Assembly (NCBI GenBank): GCA_013397115.1 | Contig: VWZW01004119.1 | Location: forward strand, 3,224,342-3,288,341 | DNA from: Edolisoma coerulescens | Taxonomy: Eukaryota; Chordata; Aves; Passeriformes; Campephagidae | Direction of reading: 5' to 3' | DNA: 64,000 nt | Notes under the pieces: model-generated | What the model was told of the DNA's origin: nothing | The model's database searches: none | What the model saw: the letters and a program-made list of their open reading frames with translations, nothing else | Program-made: the position numbers and the translations under genes | Shown: in pieces, positions 48,797-62,760 of the stretch | Position numbering within the stretch: position 1 is the first letter of the stretch | Layout of the letters: every line of letters starts with the position of its first letter

Positions 48797-51700
48797 ATCA
48801 AGGATTTACAAAGTAATCAGAATATGGAAGCCAGAAATGAGCATTTGTCATCTCAGCAGGACAAACAGGTATGTTTTATAAACATTTATAAACTAATGAC
48901 TGGAGATTCTGTAGTCTCTCTCTACTTCCTCAGAAAGTTTCACGTCTTTGAAAAACATAAGTGAGGTTTCACTCATTAAGTTATCAGTTAGAAAGGAAAC
49001 TGAAGTCTATTTTTTAACGTTCCTTTTCTTGATCTCAGAAGGGCTTATAAACGTGGCTTTACTAGAAGAATTTCGGGTTTAATCTCACATCAGATAAAAC
49101 CTTTCTCTATTTCTCTCTGTACAATTTTGAGGAATAAAGACAAAAAGAGCACGGTCAAATCAAAAATAACGCTGTCACAGCAAAAATAAAAAATTCATAA
49201 TGAACTGCAAAGACCTATTGTGGCTCTTGGTGCTTAAACCCAGAAGGATTTTTTCATTTATTAACACCCTGTCCTTGTTCAACAGCATACTAATGAAGTA
49301 AATCTAAAGGCTAAATTTCAATTATGAATCACAGAACCGCATCTCTGCTCCCTGATTGCTCAGATAATCTGAATTAAGCCTTCTCCTCTACAAAGCACAA
49401 TGGCTGACTGCAGATAAAAGTTCCCAAACATCAAAAATATTCAGTCCAGAAGGTAAAAATCTGACAAACACCTGTTTTCACATCCATTCGATAACTCTCT
49501 GGCAAAGTAATGATTTCTAGTAACTTGACAGACTGTTCGCTCACTTAAAATATGCTGCACAGGTTTGAACAATAAAAGGAACTGCAAATGTTTAAATCTC
49601 TCAGGCTTGCAGCCAAGACAAAGTCTTCAGCCAGAGTAAAAAAGGGTTTCCATTTGCTAAAATAATTTAGGAGAAAATGTTTTCCTCTTGAGTACCTGCA
49701 GTGTATTTGTCCTGGAACAAAACCCGGGAGAGCCACCGTGGAAAACCAAGATCAGTGAGAGGCTGTGCAGCACTTGACTATTATATGCACGACTACAGAC
49801 CGAAATGTGGTGTTTCATGACGTGTCAATGCAGCTCAAATAAGGAGCTGAAGCTGCAGAACTGGAAAAAAAACAAAATATGAGTAATAACGACGACCTGG
49901 ATCATTTGCTTCCAATTGCTTCTGCAAACAGGAGAGTGATGATGCTCACAAGAAGACCAAACCACGCTGCTCCCCCGTCTGAAAGACTGATAGGGAGGAA
50001 ACACTGCATCTGCTTTTTAACAAGACAATAAAAGAAGCTGAAGAGCCAGCCTTTAGTTTTAGCTGAGAGGATGAGGCACTGAAGGACTGTTTGCTTTTGG
50101 TAGGACCCAAAGGAGCAAGAGGGAACCAGAATAGGGAAAGCCCTGAGTTCCAACTCAGAGCAAACCCGGGTCAAAGAAACCAGAGCCTTCCCAACGATCT
50201 CTTGGAAGTGTTCTCACCAAAAAGTGCGCGTGATTTCCAGACAGCACAGCAACTCTACAGTCAATTCCTCCGCTTCTCATGGGGAGGGAAACCTAGAAAG
50301 AGTGAATGCACCCTAACCAAACACTATCCGACCATCTCTAGGAGTAAAATCTTCAGAGATTTTCTTCCAAACCTAGGACAAGATGAACTCCTGCTTCACA
50401 CACACCCATCAGCTCCTTCCCATACTCCAGAAGTCGAGCTCCCAGACAGGGAGAGGACTGTCCAGACCCGCTGCCATTTCACAGCACTAAAACACAGGTC
50501 AGGCATAGTCAAATACTTTTTCACTGAGTAGTAAACACTTTTTTCCATCTTTCAAGTTAGATGAAGTCAAACACACACACACACACCTTCACAGCAGCCA
50601 CTGCACTGTAAAGGTTTCTACTGTCCTAAACACAAATATTAATCCCTGCAATTCTTCAATTTTAGTTTTCTTCAGGATGAAAGCACAAATAGCAGATATT
50701 CTACCTCCAGCCTCAGTCTACTTGTACCCCTTTCCACTGCCTTTATCCTTCCAATAGATGTCGCCCAGTGGGAAGTTACCAGTGCCCAGATAACCCTGAG
50801 ATCATGAAAATAAATCCCTATCATAAAAAAAAATTTAGATTTTTTTTCCCAGATTGTCAAGATATTCATAATGTTATCTGTTTTGGCAATATTGCCTACT
50901 AAAACACTGATACATGCCTGGAAAATCATTTGGAAATTACATCCTTCCCAAGCCTAAAATCTTCCTGTTGTCCGATACCAAATGGGCTTTGGTGTTTGAC
51001 TGGATCCTGTGCAAGTTTTCCTCTGTGCCTTAGTCTTTAAATGAGCTGTTTCTCAGCAATGCAGTCAGAGTTGTCAGCCTGAGCAATAGGCACGGATGTA
51101 TATGCTTAGCAATATGCTTGGTGGACGTTGTCATTCATGGTTCTCACCGAAATACATCTTAATTGAGCAGCAGCATTACGCCACAAATGAGCCAGAAAAA
51201 AAGGCCAACAATAATGACAGACCACTAGAAATAATCTGTTGCCTTCTGGGTAAACTGCTCAATGCTAAAACTTATTATCTGTAAAAGCACCTTTTGAATC
51301 ACTTTTGTTTTGCCCTGTGGAATACCTTAATGTTTCCACTGGTAATAAAATTTCTGGCTTGCAATACTGCCCTGGTCTATAAGACCGCAAGAGAAGGGAA
51401 GGGAAACAATGAAAACAGGGAAACACAGAGGCACTGTTATTATTAAACCTTTAAGTTACAGAGTTAATTCCAGCTAAACACTTTTATCTGCTGCACTGCT
51501 TATATGAAGTGGATGGTTTTTTCCAGAAGGAAATCTAATTTTAGCACCTGGGCGTCAAACAACTCCGTGGCCATCCATATCTGCACTGACTCCACTTCTG
51601 CTACAAGTAATCCGTTAAGCAGCACATCCCCAGCTGGGGACTGTAATTAGGGTGCAAACTGCCATACAATCCCCTTGCCAGATTGATGAAGGAGACCTCT

Positions 51701-54700
51701 TACAAGGTGATCCAGAAGGCAGTGTTGAGATCATTAATCATTTATCCGTCGAGGAGAATACAAAAAGCTCTGCCACCAAGAGCATCACACTGCAAAAGTA
51801 TCTTGACAAAACTAACTCCTAAAAAAAAATATAGTGAACTTTTAATTAAAAGGTCAGACATTAGTTACTGTACTATTTTTTGAAGTTTTTGATAAGTTCA
51901 CTTTAAAAAAACCTTTATTCAGATGTCAGACAGAATTTGACACTCCTCCTTTGCTACTCCTTTTAAAAGCTTGATAATGATCAGCTCAGAGGGTTTTTAG
52001 CTCTGCAAGCAGCATCCCCAGATAGTAAACAAATGTAATAGCAATCTACAGGGCAAGCTTAAATACACTGCCAGGCTGCCAATATTTCAACCTGCAACTA
52101 TTTGTTTTCAGGGATCTGAATCCACAGAAAACGCAAGTATTTTCAATAATGCGTAATTGCAGACATTGTTAGTACAAAAATTCAGTCCACAGGGAGAACA
52201 CCAGACCTTGAGGACCTGCCTAACAGGGGCTTCACTGTCCATCCCAAGCACGTTAAGTCTTGGCTCTGCCAAATATCAACTAAACTTTTTTAAATATTCT
52301 TACTATAATAAAATACTTCAGTATTTAAAGTTGAGTTTAAGCTTAAGTGTTTCCCTTCTTCACTGTTATTTGACCCAACAGGCAAGCCCACACCATTCTC
52401 AGAGAACTCATGAAACTACAGATAAAAATGCAAGAATCAAGAACACTTAGGTTCTCTAAGAGTGTATTGAAAGAGCTTGAAGTATTGGATACAACTTTTT
52501 AATCATCTTTTGTATGCAACCTTATGTTTCACTTACCACACTCCATCCCAGATCATCAGCATCAGAAGTTCCTTAGCTACACCCATCAGCTTCACACACA
52601 TTTCACCTGAGCCCAGCCCCAGGAGAGGCAGCCTCGCAGGGCAAGGGGAAGAGGTGACCTTCTTTCCCTCCCCTCCCTTGAATTACCTGGAATTTAATAG
52701 AATTGCCTAGGAGACTTCTGCTGTTTCAGAAGCAATCAAAATCTATCCTATACAACCATCTACCAGACTAACAGAAAATACATTTTCCTCTAGAATGTGC
52801 AATAGGGAGGAAACTTAATCCAAACACATCATTACATAGTCCAACAGGATTTGCTTACAAAATCTAAAATCTATCCCAGTGAAGGCAACCTCCTAGAAGT
52901 TAAACAGAAAACAGTCAGCAAGCAAGTACTTTTTCTTATTTTAACTGAAAAAGCCAAATCGAAATCCTTTTCAACAGATCATCAAGAAGCATTCATGAAA
53001 TCAAGAGAAGAAAAAAAAATCTGCTACCCATGGCTATGAAGTTAAACAAATTTAAATATTTAAATAGCATTCTTGTTTGCAAATTATGATAATTTCCCCT
53101 CAACTCTCCTCATTCCCTAGAGACAAGAGGGTTTTTCCTAAAGGATGCAGCAAAGGATACAAAGAATTGGGAAGGCATCTCAGGAGTAAGGCAAACCCAA
53201 CAACATTTTTAGCATCCAGTGCTTTTACAACACGGACTCTTTTGCAAATCTAACTGTAGATACAACAAAGGTTTTTATTTGTTTCTTCAACACTGGGAAG
53301 TTCTGATTTCCAAAACCCTTCCTTGCATGACTAAGCATGTAAGTAATCTTCTGAATATATGAGTGAGAGAAGGAAAGCAGAAAAAGCTCCATTATCATTA
53401 TACAGAATCTTACAGGCAGCTGTGGAAACCTAAGTTCCTTAAAAATTATTGCCATGATGAAAAAGCATAATCCATTTCAACAGCAAGTTCTATCACATAT
53501 CACTGATTCCCTCAATATTTACATTCCTCTGACATAGCCTGAACTAATGATGACAGGTCAGCAACAGTAGGAGTATGCATAAGATAATTCATTTATTCTA
53601 AGGCACCCCACCTTTTTAATCAGTCGGCAACATTAAAACATCACCTAAGAGAATGGAGCACAACTTGCAAAGACCATGGTTCAAACCTAAAGATTACAAA
53701 AGGAAAATCAAGTGTGGCATCGTTTGCAGAAAGGCTGTGATAACAATCTTAGCAAAGACTTAAAAGTTTAAAAAAATACGGAAATAAGTGCTCTGCACGG
53801 GATGGGCCAAGGCAATCTGTGTGCACTGCAACACCTAATCCTGCTGGTAATATTTTTTGCACTTTGATGCTGCTCAATGGAATAAAAAATACTAAACGCA
53901 ACACACAACTGAAGCAACACCACAATACTTCAGACTCTGAGGTTACACCCAAGTTAACTGTATGTTCATCTTATTTTGGAGTAACAAGGGAAAAAATCTG
54001 CCCCACCTCCCCTTTTTCAGTCTTGCTGTATCATCCTTTACTGACATTAATATTGCTCTCCTCCTTAGGCAAGCCCTGAAAGACTCTGATCCTTTATATC
54101 CTTTAAAGGGAGCAATTAATGCTGCTATTCAGAGTTTCTGACCTTTAACTCTCAGTCCCAATAGTGTTATTCGGATTTTTCTTTTCAAGTTTAGCAGAAA
54201 ATAGTAACTATTTGTATCTTCCTAAAGGCAGACAGGCATTAATCCTAACCTCAAATTGGAGTCCATTTTGGAAAAGTAATTTCCAAATTTTTCTCTCCCA
54301 AATGTGCTCCTCTGCAGGATCAGATGCCTCCCAAACTTTACCCTTCCAAACTACTGCAGTTTAGGTTCTGCCTTCCAGAGGTATTTTGGCAAAACACTTT
54401 GAGAATGCCTTCATAGCTGTATAAAGTTCTGCATCCCATACTGCATTCTCCCTCATCATCCTCTGCAGGAGGATGACTATTTGCAATGAGTATTTTCAGT
54501 GAAGCTACAGTGCCAAGTTCCATTTTCTTTATGCCTGCTAACACCACTCCCCACTCAATCTTCCTGCCTCACATTTTTCCCCACAGCTCCTTACTCAGCT
54601 GCCCTGTTGCTTCTTTCAGGAATATTCAAAAAGAGTGACCCAGAATCAAAATAATATATCTACTATTTACTGTCTTCATCCAATTCGTATTTTTAAGCTG

Positions 54701-55699
54701 TCAAACCCAGAGGCTGATTTGATGCCCAGAAAAACCAAGAGAGCATGTCGTGTTCAGAACTGCCCCACAAAGCATCTTGCATTTTCTTTTCAAAGAGTAA
54801 TTAACATATGTGGTTTTTTACAAGGTGCCAAACACCTCATACACATACCCCAAAAGAAGAAAAAAAATATATATATCCTATCCATCCCAACTCCTCTCTC
54901 AAATAAAAATAAAATGAAATCTCATCATTCTAGCCCATCAATACCTTTCTGCTTTAAACCTTTCCTGATAAGAAAGTCGTTCCAGCTCATCTGGAAGACT
55001 GACAAGCTGATATTTCTCTAGACCCAGAGAAAGGGTATTCCACAGCCAAGACTCTTCCAAATAGCCAGGGAAAAAAAGTTTTACCTACATTTAAACAGAC
55101 AGCAAGGCAGGCTCAGCTAGAGCTGCATGGGGAAGGGGCAATCAACTAGACAGTAAATGTAATTAGTGTTATAATTCCTGCCAAAATTAGACATGATATA
55201 AGCAGATATAACAAATGAATTTGACATGATATATTACCATTGATGTTCTTAAATATATAAAGGCTTTTTGAAGGATGGGAGTAGGGTTTTACAGATTTTA
55301 AGGGAAAAAACAAATCCTAACAAGCCTCTATCATGTCTGTCTCCATCCTGTTGCTCGTTAAAGTTTCTCCTCTCCTTTCTGGCTCCTATTTCCTTCACAG
55401 AGTGGCACAAAACATCCTTTTTTTGCTGCAGTTAACTAAAATCAAAGTTGCATCGTGTCTCCTTTTCATGTCTTTTCTTCCCTCCCTGCCAATCAGAGGC
55501 TTCAGGCCATTTGCTTTCTGAACACATTTACAGTCCAAATCCATTCCTGAACACCAGCTTGCTTGCTTGCCTCCTCCATTTCCACTGGCACTCACCAAAA
55601 CTCCTTCCCATCACATCACAGCTCCATTCCAAGTTGCCACCATCTCTTGGTTGTCACTCACACGTCCCTTTTCCCTGGTCCCAATACCAAATTTCAACA
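48797..55699. other. Non-coding stretch with simple repeats
   Basis: No gene recognised. It holds an (AC)n run at 50,570-50,586, a small (AT)n at about 54,867-54,876 and a (CTTG)n at about 55,556-55,571. The plus-strand open frame at 50,091-50,531 (146 codons) has a mixed amino acid composition, but no domain that I recognise and no clear splice context. Confidence 0.5.
50570..50586. repeat. (AC)n microsatellite
   Basis: An uninterrupted AC dinucleotide run of about eight units. Confidence 0.85.
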
Positions 55700-55832
55700 G
55701 AATCACAGAAACACGGAATGGTCTGAGTTGAAAGGGACCTTAAAGACGATCTCGTTCCAACCCCCTGATGTGGGCAGGGAGCCCTTCCACTTGATCAGGT
55801 TGCTCAGAGCCCCATCCAGCCTGGGCATAAAA
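55700..55832 (-). mobile_element. CR1 LINE fragment, 3' end
   Basis: Begins with the tail units gaatcacagaaacacgga, then gggaccttaaagacgatctc, ccaaccccctgatgtgggca and aggttgctcagagccccatc. This is CR1 3' sequence in minus orientation, truncated after about 130 bases. Confidence 0.92.
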
Positions 55833-58800
55833 CCTGATTTACACCAGATACTGGAGAAGAATCATTCCCAGCTCAAGCCCAAAGAAGCAAGAGGAAGACA
55901 GAAATTCTCAGTGCTCTCAGAGCTGGATATGATTTGGCTTCTCTGGTAATGAAAAAAAAATTTCAAAAAAAGGGAAAAAAAAAAAAAAAAAAAAAAGAAG
56001 CACCACACGCCCCACACCTCCCTTCCCAAAAGAAAAAAGGACTGAAACTAGAACTGAATGCTTATTTTGTTTTTGCCTCTGCTAGAAAACAACACAAAAG
56101 CTTTCATTTAGTCAGCCAAGTTTTATTACAGAAAAATTATGGCTTTGTTTCAGGGAAATTTAACCTTTTGCTTATTTTGTTTCCGTTCCCATGCTGAATC
56201 AAAGTTTTACTTAAAAATACATTGCAATGTCTAGACAAATTTTCCAAGCTCCCAAATCATCTGACTTCTGAGACAGTGACCTTTCACGAGCAATGTGCTC
56301 TCCAGGGACCAAACTTGTGTCCTCCCCAGCTGGAAGCTCTGGGCTGCTCCATTATTCTGCACACCTGAATTTGCCACCAAGGTACCTGAGATGGAAAAAA
56401 ATCTAGGCCAGGCAGAGGTATTTATGACTTTTTTATGATGGGAAGTTTAAAAATTACTTTACCCCAAGAAATAAGTCTTTAACTGGACCTGTCTTTGCTG
56501 TTGCAGCAAACACTGAGCACATTGCTGTTCATCTCCTGACAAATTACCCTCCGGGAGAATACAAATCATCGGTGCTGAGCTTCAGAAAGGCTCTGGAAGA
56601 GAGCTCTGTTTCAACCCAATAGAGCCAAAAAGGCAGCCACAAAACAGACTCCATCCCAGTGGAGAGCCTCCCTCACTCATAAACACGAGTTTTAATCCCA
56701 TTCATTAACGGTGGGATTGTGCTCACCTTTGTTGTGCTACAGCCTCAGGTTGCTCTTCCATCCACTACAGTTGGTGCTGTGGGTGTACTCTCTTGTTTTA
56801 TTAACAGTAATTTAGTTCAATAGATATTCCTACACAGGACAGGTGATTTTTCTGTTTCAAAACATTTCACAAGATGGAACACAGATAAATTTTTAAATAG
56901 CAAAACAAGACACACACAGATTAAAAAAAAAAAAACACCAGAAGAAATCCTATTGTGTGTTTTGTAAAATAAAGTTTGCCGTGACTGTCAAGCCTCCCAC
57001 CACCTAAGTTTTCTTTCCTGAATGAATACCACACACTAAAAATTGATGCTCCATAAACTGCACACCATTGCTGGAGAAAACGGCAATCACAGAGACTGCT
57101 GCTTCCTCCTTTACCAAAGGTGTATATCATGTTTACTACAGATAACTGAAATCAATTACAGAATCATAAATATTTGCAGCCTACAGTTCTCAGAAGTGTC
57201 TCACAAGGCATATGTTAATGCCCAGGAGTCATTTCCCCCACACTGCAGTGCTCTCAGGCTCTCTGCTCTGCTCTCTGCTATCTGCTGACATCAGTTTTGC
57301 AATGAAAACCCAGCAATTCAGTTAAAATAGGTGCTTAAGCAAAGATAAAAACATCTACCTAAAGACTCAATACCACTGTCCTATTGTACCTGTACAAAAA
57401 AAATGTATTTTTAAATATATATATATTTATATATCCCACAATGTGCTACAGCAACTTACACTCTCCACAAATCCCTGTTGAACACGCAGCAGACAGAATT
57501 CCATACTGCTGTCACCATGGGCTGAAACAATGCCAACATGAATTACAAGTTATTGTGGGAGATGGATCAGAAACAGCCACAATTATACCTAACAAGTGAA
57601 GAGATGGTTTCATTTATCTTTCTTCTGGAAGGCTATGCCTGTCTGACAGAGCCAAACGGCACATCATGTCTTTCTGTCCATTCCTGACAACCTCAAGACA
57701 CATAAGGAATCCCCCCTCGCTGGGGGGCTGGGATCAGAAGTTTGCCACATTAAGTTATCCTATCTCCAACCTTTCAAAAATACCCACTATTCACTAACAG
57801 AATATCTCTTTCCTGCACAAACATTTTCTGTTTAAGCAACTGAGCCAGGGGAGTGACTATTTCTCCACTTTCTCCTAGTTTTTAAGTAGCTATAAATGTT
57901 CATTTCCCTCGTAAAACCCTTTTCCCTCTCTCCTGGTTCATACCACCCTTTCAGGTCACAGTGAGATACCTCATTGCACTGCAACAGGGTTTGCACATTC
58001 TGCCTTTACCAACAGGGAGTCTGCACAACCAAGGGACATGGGAGCCAGCACGGGGATCGGACAGCAGCTCATCTTGGGTGTGATTCCCTCTCCACCTGCC
58101 TGGGACACGCACAGACACCACACATCACACACACATTCTGGCCCTACATCACTCATACAGCTTTTTGTTTGCTTTCTCGATGGTCCTTGAACCTCTTTTC
58201 CTTACCCATTCCATACACTTTCCCAAAACAGCTGCCTCTTCTCTGAGTGCGGGTGGTGTAGAAGAAGAAACAACCCCATTTTACAGTAGTTACCTTCTTT
58301 TTAGACACAAATATCAACATCAGCTAGATGAGACTGAAAAGAAAAACCAAGACTATATTCCAAAAAAAATTAGCAGAAGATTTTGTTTCAATCAGAGCAA
58401 AAGCTTAGCAAATAAAAATCATAATAGAAAGAAAGCGTAACTAAAAGCATTCCCAACAAAAATGATGCAGCATGTCCTTAATACTCAAGTGTTTTAACTA
58501 AATACAGCAGAAGTACAAAAGAATGCCTAAAGATGACTCAATAAGGAAGCATTCAAAGCAGAAAGAGCATTACCAGCCTGTACTTGATAAGCTCGCTAGT
58601 CCAAAGCACAGTATTTTTTTGCTCTCATGTTCCAAAGCAGACTGCAGACAGTGGGCACTTGTGCTGAGACACAGAAGTAAGGTAGGACAGGTCACCAGTG
58701 ACTCAGAGGCTGGACCTCTGCAGCCTCAGAGAGCGAGCAGAGAAACCTGCCTTCCTTGCAGAGTTTCTGGTTCTAAATGACCCACATGACTCTCATCCTC

Positions 58801-60419
58801 TGGCACAAACTCCTGGAATTTTTTTGGTTTTTTTCAAATAAACAGAACTTATTTTGCCTGTGGTGCTTTATCTGTTTCCCCTACCACAGCACCCACTTCA
58901 CTGCCCTAGAAGCAGCTTTGGATGAGGTGGGATGCCCAGCTTCCAGAAGGAGCACGGCAGGGTTCAGCATCCCTCAGCTCTGTCTTGGTCTCACCTGGCA
59001 ATCACACCCCTGTTTCACACCACACCTTCACACTTACTTTACTTTATATGGTACTGGGGCAAATAACAGAAAAGCTAGAATGAGATCTCAGTCAAAAAAG
59101 AAATCAACATTTTCAAAGTTCAGGCAAAGAACTGAAGTGACGTGTGGGCAAAAACTCAACAGTGTGGGAGGATTCAGAGCACACAGAAACGCATCACAAC
59201 TGCACAGAGTTTGGCCATGAAGCCTGATGCCATCATATCATAAAACTCAGTTATAACAAGGCATGACAGCCCATCCACAGCTTCTCAGCTTCTCTGGTTT
59301 AGAGAAAAACCACACAAGCTCTCACCCCTAGGCAGCCCCAGCAGGACTCCTGATCCGGCACACCACCGGTAACACCGGAGCCTGTGAACTGCCGCCAGAA
59401 CCAGACAAATTCTCATTTTCCACTGCTTTAACAAACCAGAGAGCCGCTCTGTCTTGTGAAAACAGTGCTTTCATCTCACCATACTGGAGCAAGCCCCCCG
59501 AAATTCAATAAAGTTCCTGAAAACTGGCAAGCCAGGCACATAGTTTTTGAACACTTTCGGGGCAGTCTGTCGGGACAATCTCCCTCACCTACAGAATGCC
59601 TCGAGAAGTTCCCAAAGCCGGCTCTGTGTCAGGCAGCTCAAGCAGACAGGTCTCTGCTTTCCCCCATCCAGCCCATCGACAGCATTGAGCCCGGCACAGT
59701 ACAACCCATTAAAGCACAGCACACACTTCTAATGGAGAATAAAGAACTTACCTCCCTGAACAACAGCCTGGGGGCATTTCCATCACCTCTTTAATCTGCA
59801 ACAGCATCCCTGTTGCTCAGCTTTCATAACCCACTTCAGTTAAGGTATGGGGATGCCAGCAGCAGCACAGGGCAGGGAAGCACAGCACACACAGGTACTT
59901 GTGGTGTCAGTCCAGCACTGTCAGCTCAGGCTAAGTTATTTTTTGCTATTTTCTTATCCCACTCTTTGCTTACAGCCTGCAAAGCCAGACAAGCTTAGTT
60001 GCCTTGGACACCTGGATGAAACCACTCACATCACAGCACATCTTCCACCACAACCCCCCAGCTCACCTACCAACAGGGAATCAAAAGCTTCCAAAGTACA
60101 ACCACCACCTGGGTTTTCCACTGCCCAAAACCACTCTTATATTGCTACCTTTGTGCTATTATTCAGCACTGAGCTTGGCACAGGGTACCTGCAGCATCTG
60201 GCAGGTAACTCCAGCTCAGGCTCATGTGCTCTCCTCTGCTCCCAGCCACTGGGGTAGTTGCTGCTGTGCCCAAATACAAAAGGAGAAAGTATCTAAACAG
60301 GCACAAGAGCTCAGCTCATCTGAGGGCATGCAAGACACCAAATACTGGTTAGGTAAAAAAAAAAAATTACATTAAGGAGCAAGGAGACCCATGGGAATCC
60401 CATTTCTCACTGACATACC
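55833..60419. other. Non-coding stretch with simple repeats
   Basis: No gene recognised. It contains a 22-nt A run at 55,975-55,996, an AT-rich (AT)n block at 57,414-57,435, and a short G/C hairpin at 57,711-57,727 (six C, five bases, six G). Several plus-strand open frames of 110-147 codons at 58.8-60.4 kb overlap each other in different frames and carry no domain features. Confidence 0.5.
55975..55996. repeat. Poly-A run
   Basis: 22 consecutive A residues preceded by an A-rich stretch; a low-complexity run prone to length error. Confidence 0.85.
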
Positions 60420-60560
60420 CCAGAACTTCCGTGCCACTAAAGGCAGCCGAAGGCAGCAGCCCGAGTGCCTCCACCAGCGCCGCACGTCAGCAAACGCGCG
60501 GCGTGCGATCTTATCGGGGAGGCTTTCTAGTGAACAGGCGTCCCTAGAAAGCAGTCGCTA
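60420..60560. promoter_or_regulatory. Small CpG cluster with CRE-like site and hairpin
   Basis: A compact CpG-rich stretch about 1.5 kb from the main island. It includes the CRE-like core CACGTCAG (60,483-60,490; TGACGTG on the other strand) and the CpG-dense run acgcgcggcgtgcgatc. Directly after it lies a perfect inverted repeat with 9-bp arms, gctttctag (60,522-60,530) and ctagaaagc (60,544-60,552), and a 13-base loop. It may be a secondary promoter, an enhancer or an untranslated exon; none is demonstrated. Confidence 0.3.
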
Positions 60561-62084
60561 CAAATACAGTTTTCCTGAATATCATTACTGATCCAGAAGT
60601 AATGAAATAGCAGATAATATGGCCCCAGGGTACAAATCAACCACCTACCCTAATGCATACAGATGGAGCTTAACAGCTCTTTTGGTCTTCCATTACCAGA
60701 GTGAAATGGGATCTTTGAAACACCATCGAGGCAAAGCAGAAGAGAAAGTTTACTAATGAGTGATGTTCACTTTTGATTCTTCAGAAAATGCTTTCCAATG
60801 CTGTAATCTGAAAAAAATCCCCTGTTTTCGTGTACGAAGATGAGTAGACACAGCTTCCCCTCACAGAAGCAAAATAAAAAAGCAGAGTGTACAATCGCCT
60901 GCTCTTCCCTCGTGTTGCAGAAAAGACTGCTGAGGACAGTGCCTCGATAATTTTTGTAATAATTAACAATGAAAACTTTATCCAGTCCCACCAAAGCAAG
61001 CAGCAAAACTGCCACAACTTACAGCAGGGTCACGCTCTCCTTGCTGATGTTCGCAGCAGTTAAAGCAGCAACTTCCATAATGCTCTAAAACCAGCTCGGC
61101 ACTATGGAAGGTACAGGCAGGCACAGAAACCCCCTGCTTCCATCCTTAGGGAAACTCAGCACTTAACACCTCGAGCCTGCCCCCGCAAAGACACAATGTT
61201 GTGCATTCCGAGCTGGTCTCAGCCCCACGAACCAGCCAAGAACCAGCGAAGCCGGCACACACACCTCACACACCCCGACACAGCCATACCTGCCTTCCTT
61301 GGGAAGTATCCCTGGACTCCAGCATCTCACTTTAATGCCATCTCTTTCATCTCTGACGTGGCATTACCTAAATTCCACTGGAATCTTTTCAGAAACTAAA
61401 GAGTTCACTACTTTTTTCAATCACTTTCCCTAAAGTTTGAAGATTTTACAACGCAAGTTGAGCAGCCACGCAAGGCACCTGTGTGACACGAGGCACAAAC
61501 AACAGCAGCTCTGCCACCACGTCCTCTCACAGGTACTTCCAGTGGTACCCAGTTCTAACAGGTACATCATCCCACTCACCTGCACACACACAGACATCCC
61601 CTGAACAACTTCTTCCAAAAATTACGTTCTCAGGCAATCGATTCTTTAAGCTGATTTTCTGTTTTCATTAGAGGATTTAACCAATATATTTCAATTATAC
61701 AGAAGAGCTGGAGGCAGTGGTCAGCAAGTACTTTTTATGACCCTCATCTAGTCTTTTAAAAGCCTTCTACAGAAACGCTCAGGCAGGCACAGGAGTGGGA
61801 GGGAGAGGAGGAGGAGAAAAGGAACAGCACTACAGAGTCCTCATCATAGCTTCACATAAATAAAGTCCAAACTCTATACGATTTGACCTTGAATGAATAA
61901 TAATACACAAAACAAATACAAGGACGAGCACAAATTAAGAATGAACGTTCAAAGTAATGAATGGTTAATGAAGAAGCGTATAAGCGTCCCTTGTTTAAAA
62001 ACACTGATTAAAGAATCGACGGAGGGAAAAAGACAACCCAAACACATTGCGATGCTACGACTTGGGGTGGGCGGGTAGGTAAAA
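60561..62084. other. Non-coding stretch next to the CpG island
   Basis: Ordinary-composition sequence with no recognised gene or repeat. If the gene runs leftward this would be the start of intron 1. Confidence 0.5.
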
Positions 62085-62620
62085 AAGTCGCGGTTTAGAA
62101 ACGAACCTGCGCGACCCAGAGCCCAGACCCAGCGGCGACCGCCCTGCCCGCGGCAGCTGCGCTACTTTCGGCGCTGCTCGGCGGAGCGGAGTTGGCGGCG
62201 GTGACCGCCCCGAGCCCGCCGGCGGCCGCGGCTGGCGCTGCCCGTCCCCATCCCAACTTCACCTGTCTCACGGGGCTGCCGGCGCTCCGCGCCCTGCCCC
62301 GCTCCTCCCGCGGGGGCCGGAGCCGGGGCGCTCGGAGGAGCCGGACCGGCGCAGGGAGATGCGGACAGGCTCCCGCCCAGCAGCGAGACGGGAGACCCCG
62401 GCCGGAGCGGTCCCGGAACCGCGGCAACTTCTGCCGCGCGGCGCGGCGCGACCTGGCGGGTCCGTCCGTCCATCCATGCACCCACACCCCCGCCCGCGGA
62501 GCCGAGCCCCCGGACCCACCCTCTCCCCCGGCAGCGGNCGGGCCCGGCGGGACAGCCGGGAAGTTGCTGCCGCCTTCGAACGCGGATTTTCACGTGTCTT
62601 GTTAAATACACGGCAGCGCT
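62085..62620. promoter_or_regulatory. CpG island, promoter and first-exon region
   Basis: This is the only long, strongly GC-rich and CpG-dense block in the window. It contains GC-box (Sp1-type) motifs such as GGGCGGG near 62,070 and CCCCGCCC near 62,490, and an E-box CACGTG at 62,591-62,596. There is no TATA box that I would trust. On the minus strand a good donor GACAG|GTGAAG follows exon end 62,263, and a weaker one, CGCAG|GTTCGT, follows about 62,106. I saw no comparable plus-strand donor, which favours leftward transcription. Open frames here on both strands are alanine-, arginine-, proline- and glycine-rich by composition alone and cannot be taken as protein. One base (62,538) is unresolved. 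CpG-island promoters are often bidirectional. Confidence 0.75.
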
Positions 62621-62760
62621 ACAGAACGAGTCAAAACTGATTTTAGTTGTATGCTTACCCCACACCGAATTCCCAACACCGCGTTCTCACCAGCCTCCTC
62701 CTGCTGCTCGCCACGCAGTGCTGAGGGCGCTTGCAGTGCTTCTGTAACAACTCCAGGTAA

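Noticed and set aside
62095..62665. Several open frames of 83-167 codons in the CpG island
   Set aside because: All frames on both strands are open because of GC content; compositions are Ala/Arg/Pro/Gly-rich. I kept the island as promoter and first exon but do not call a protein.
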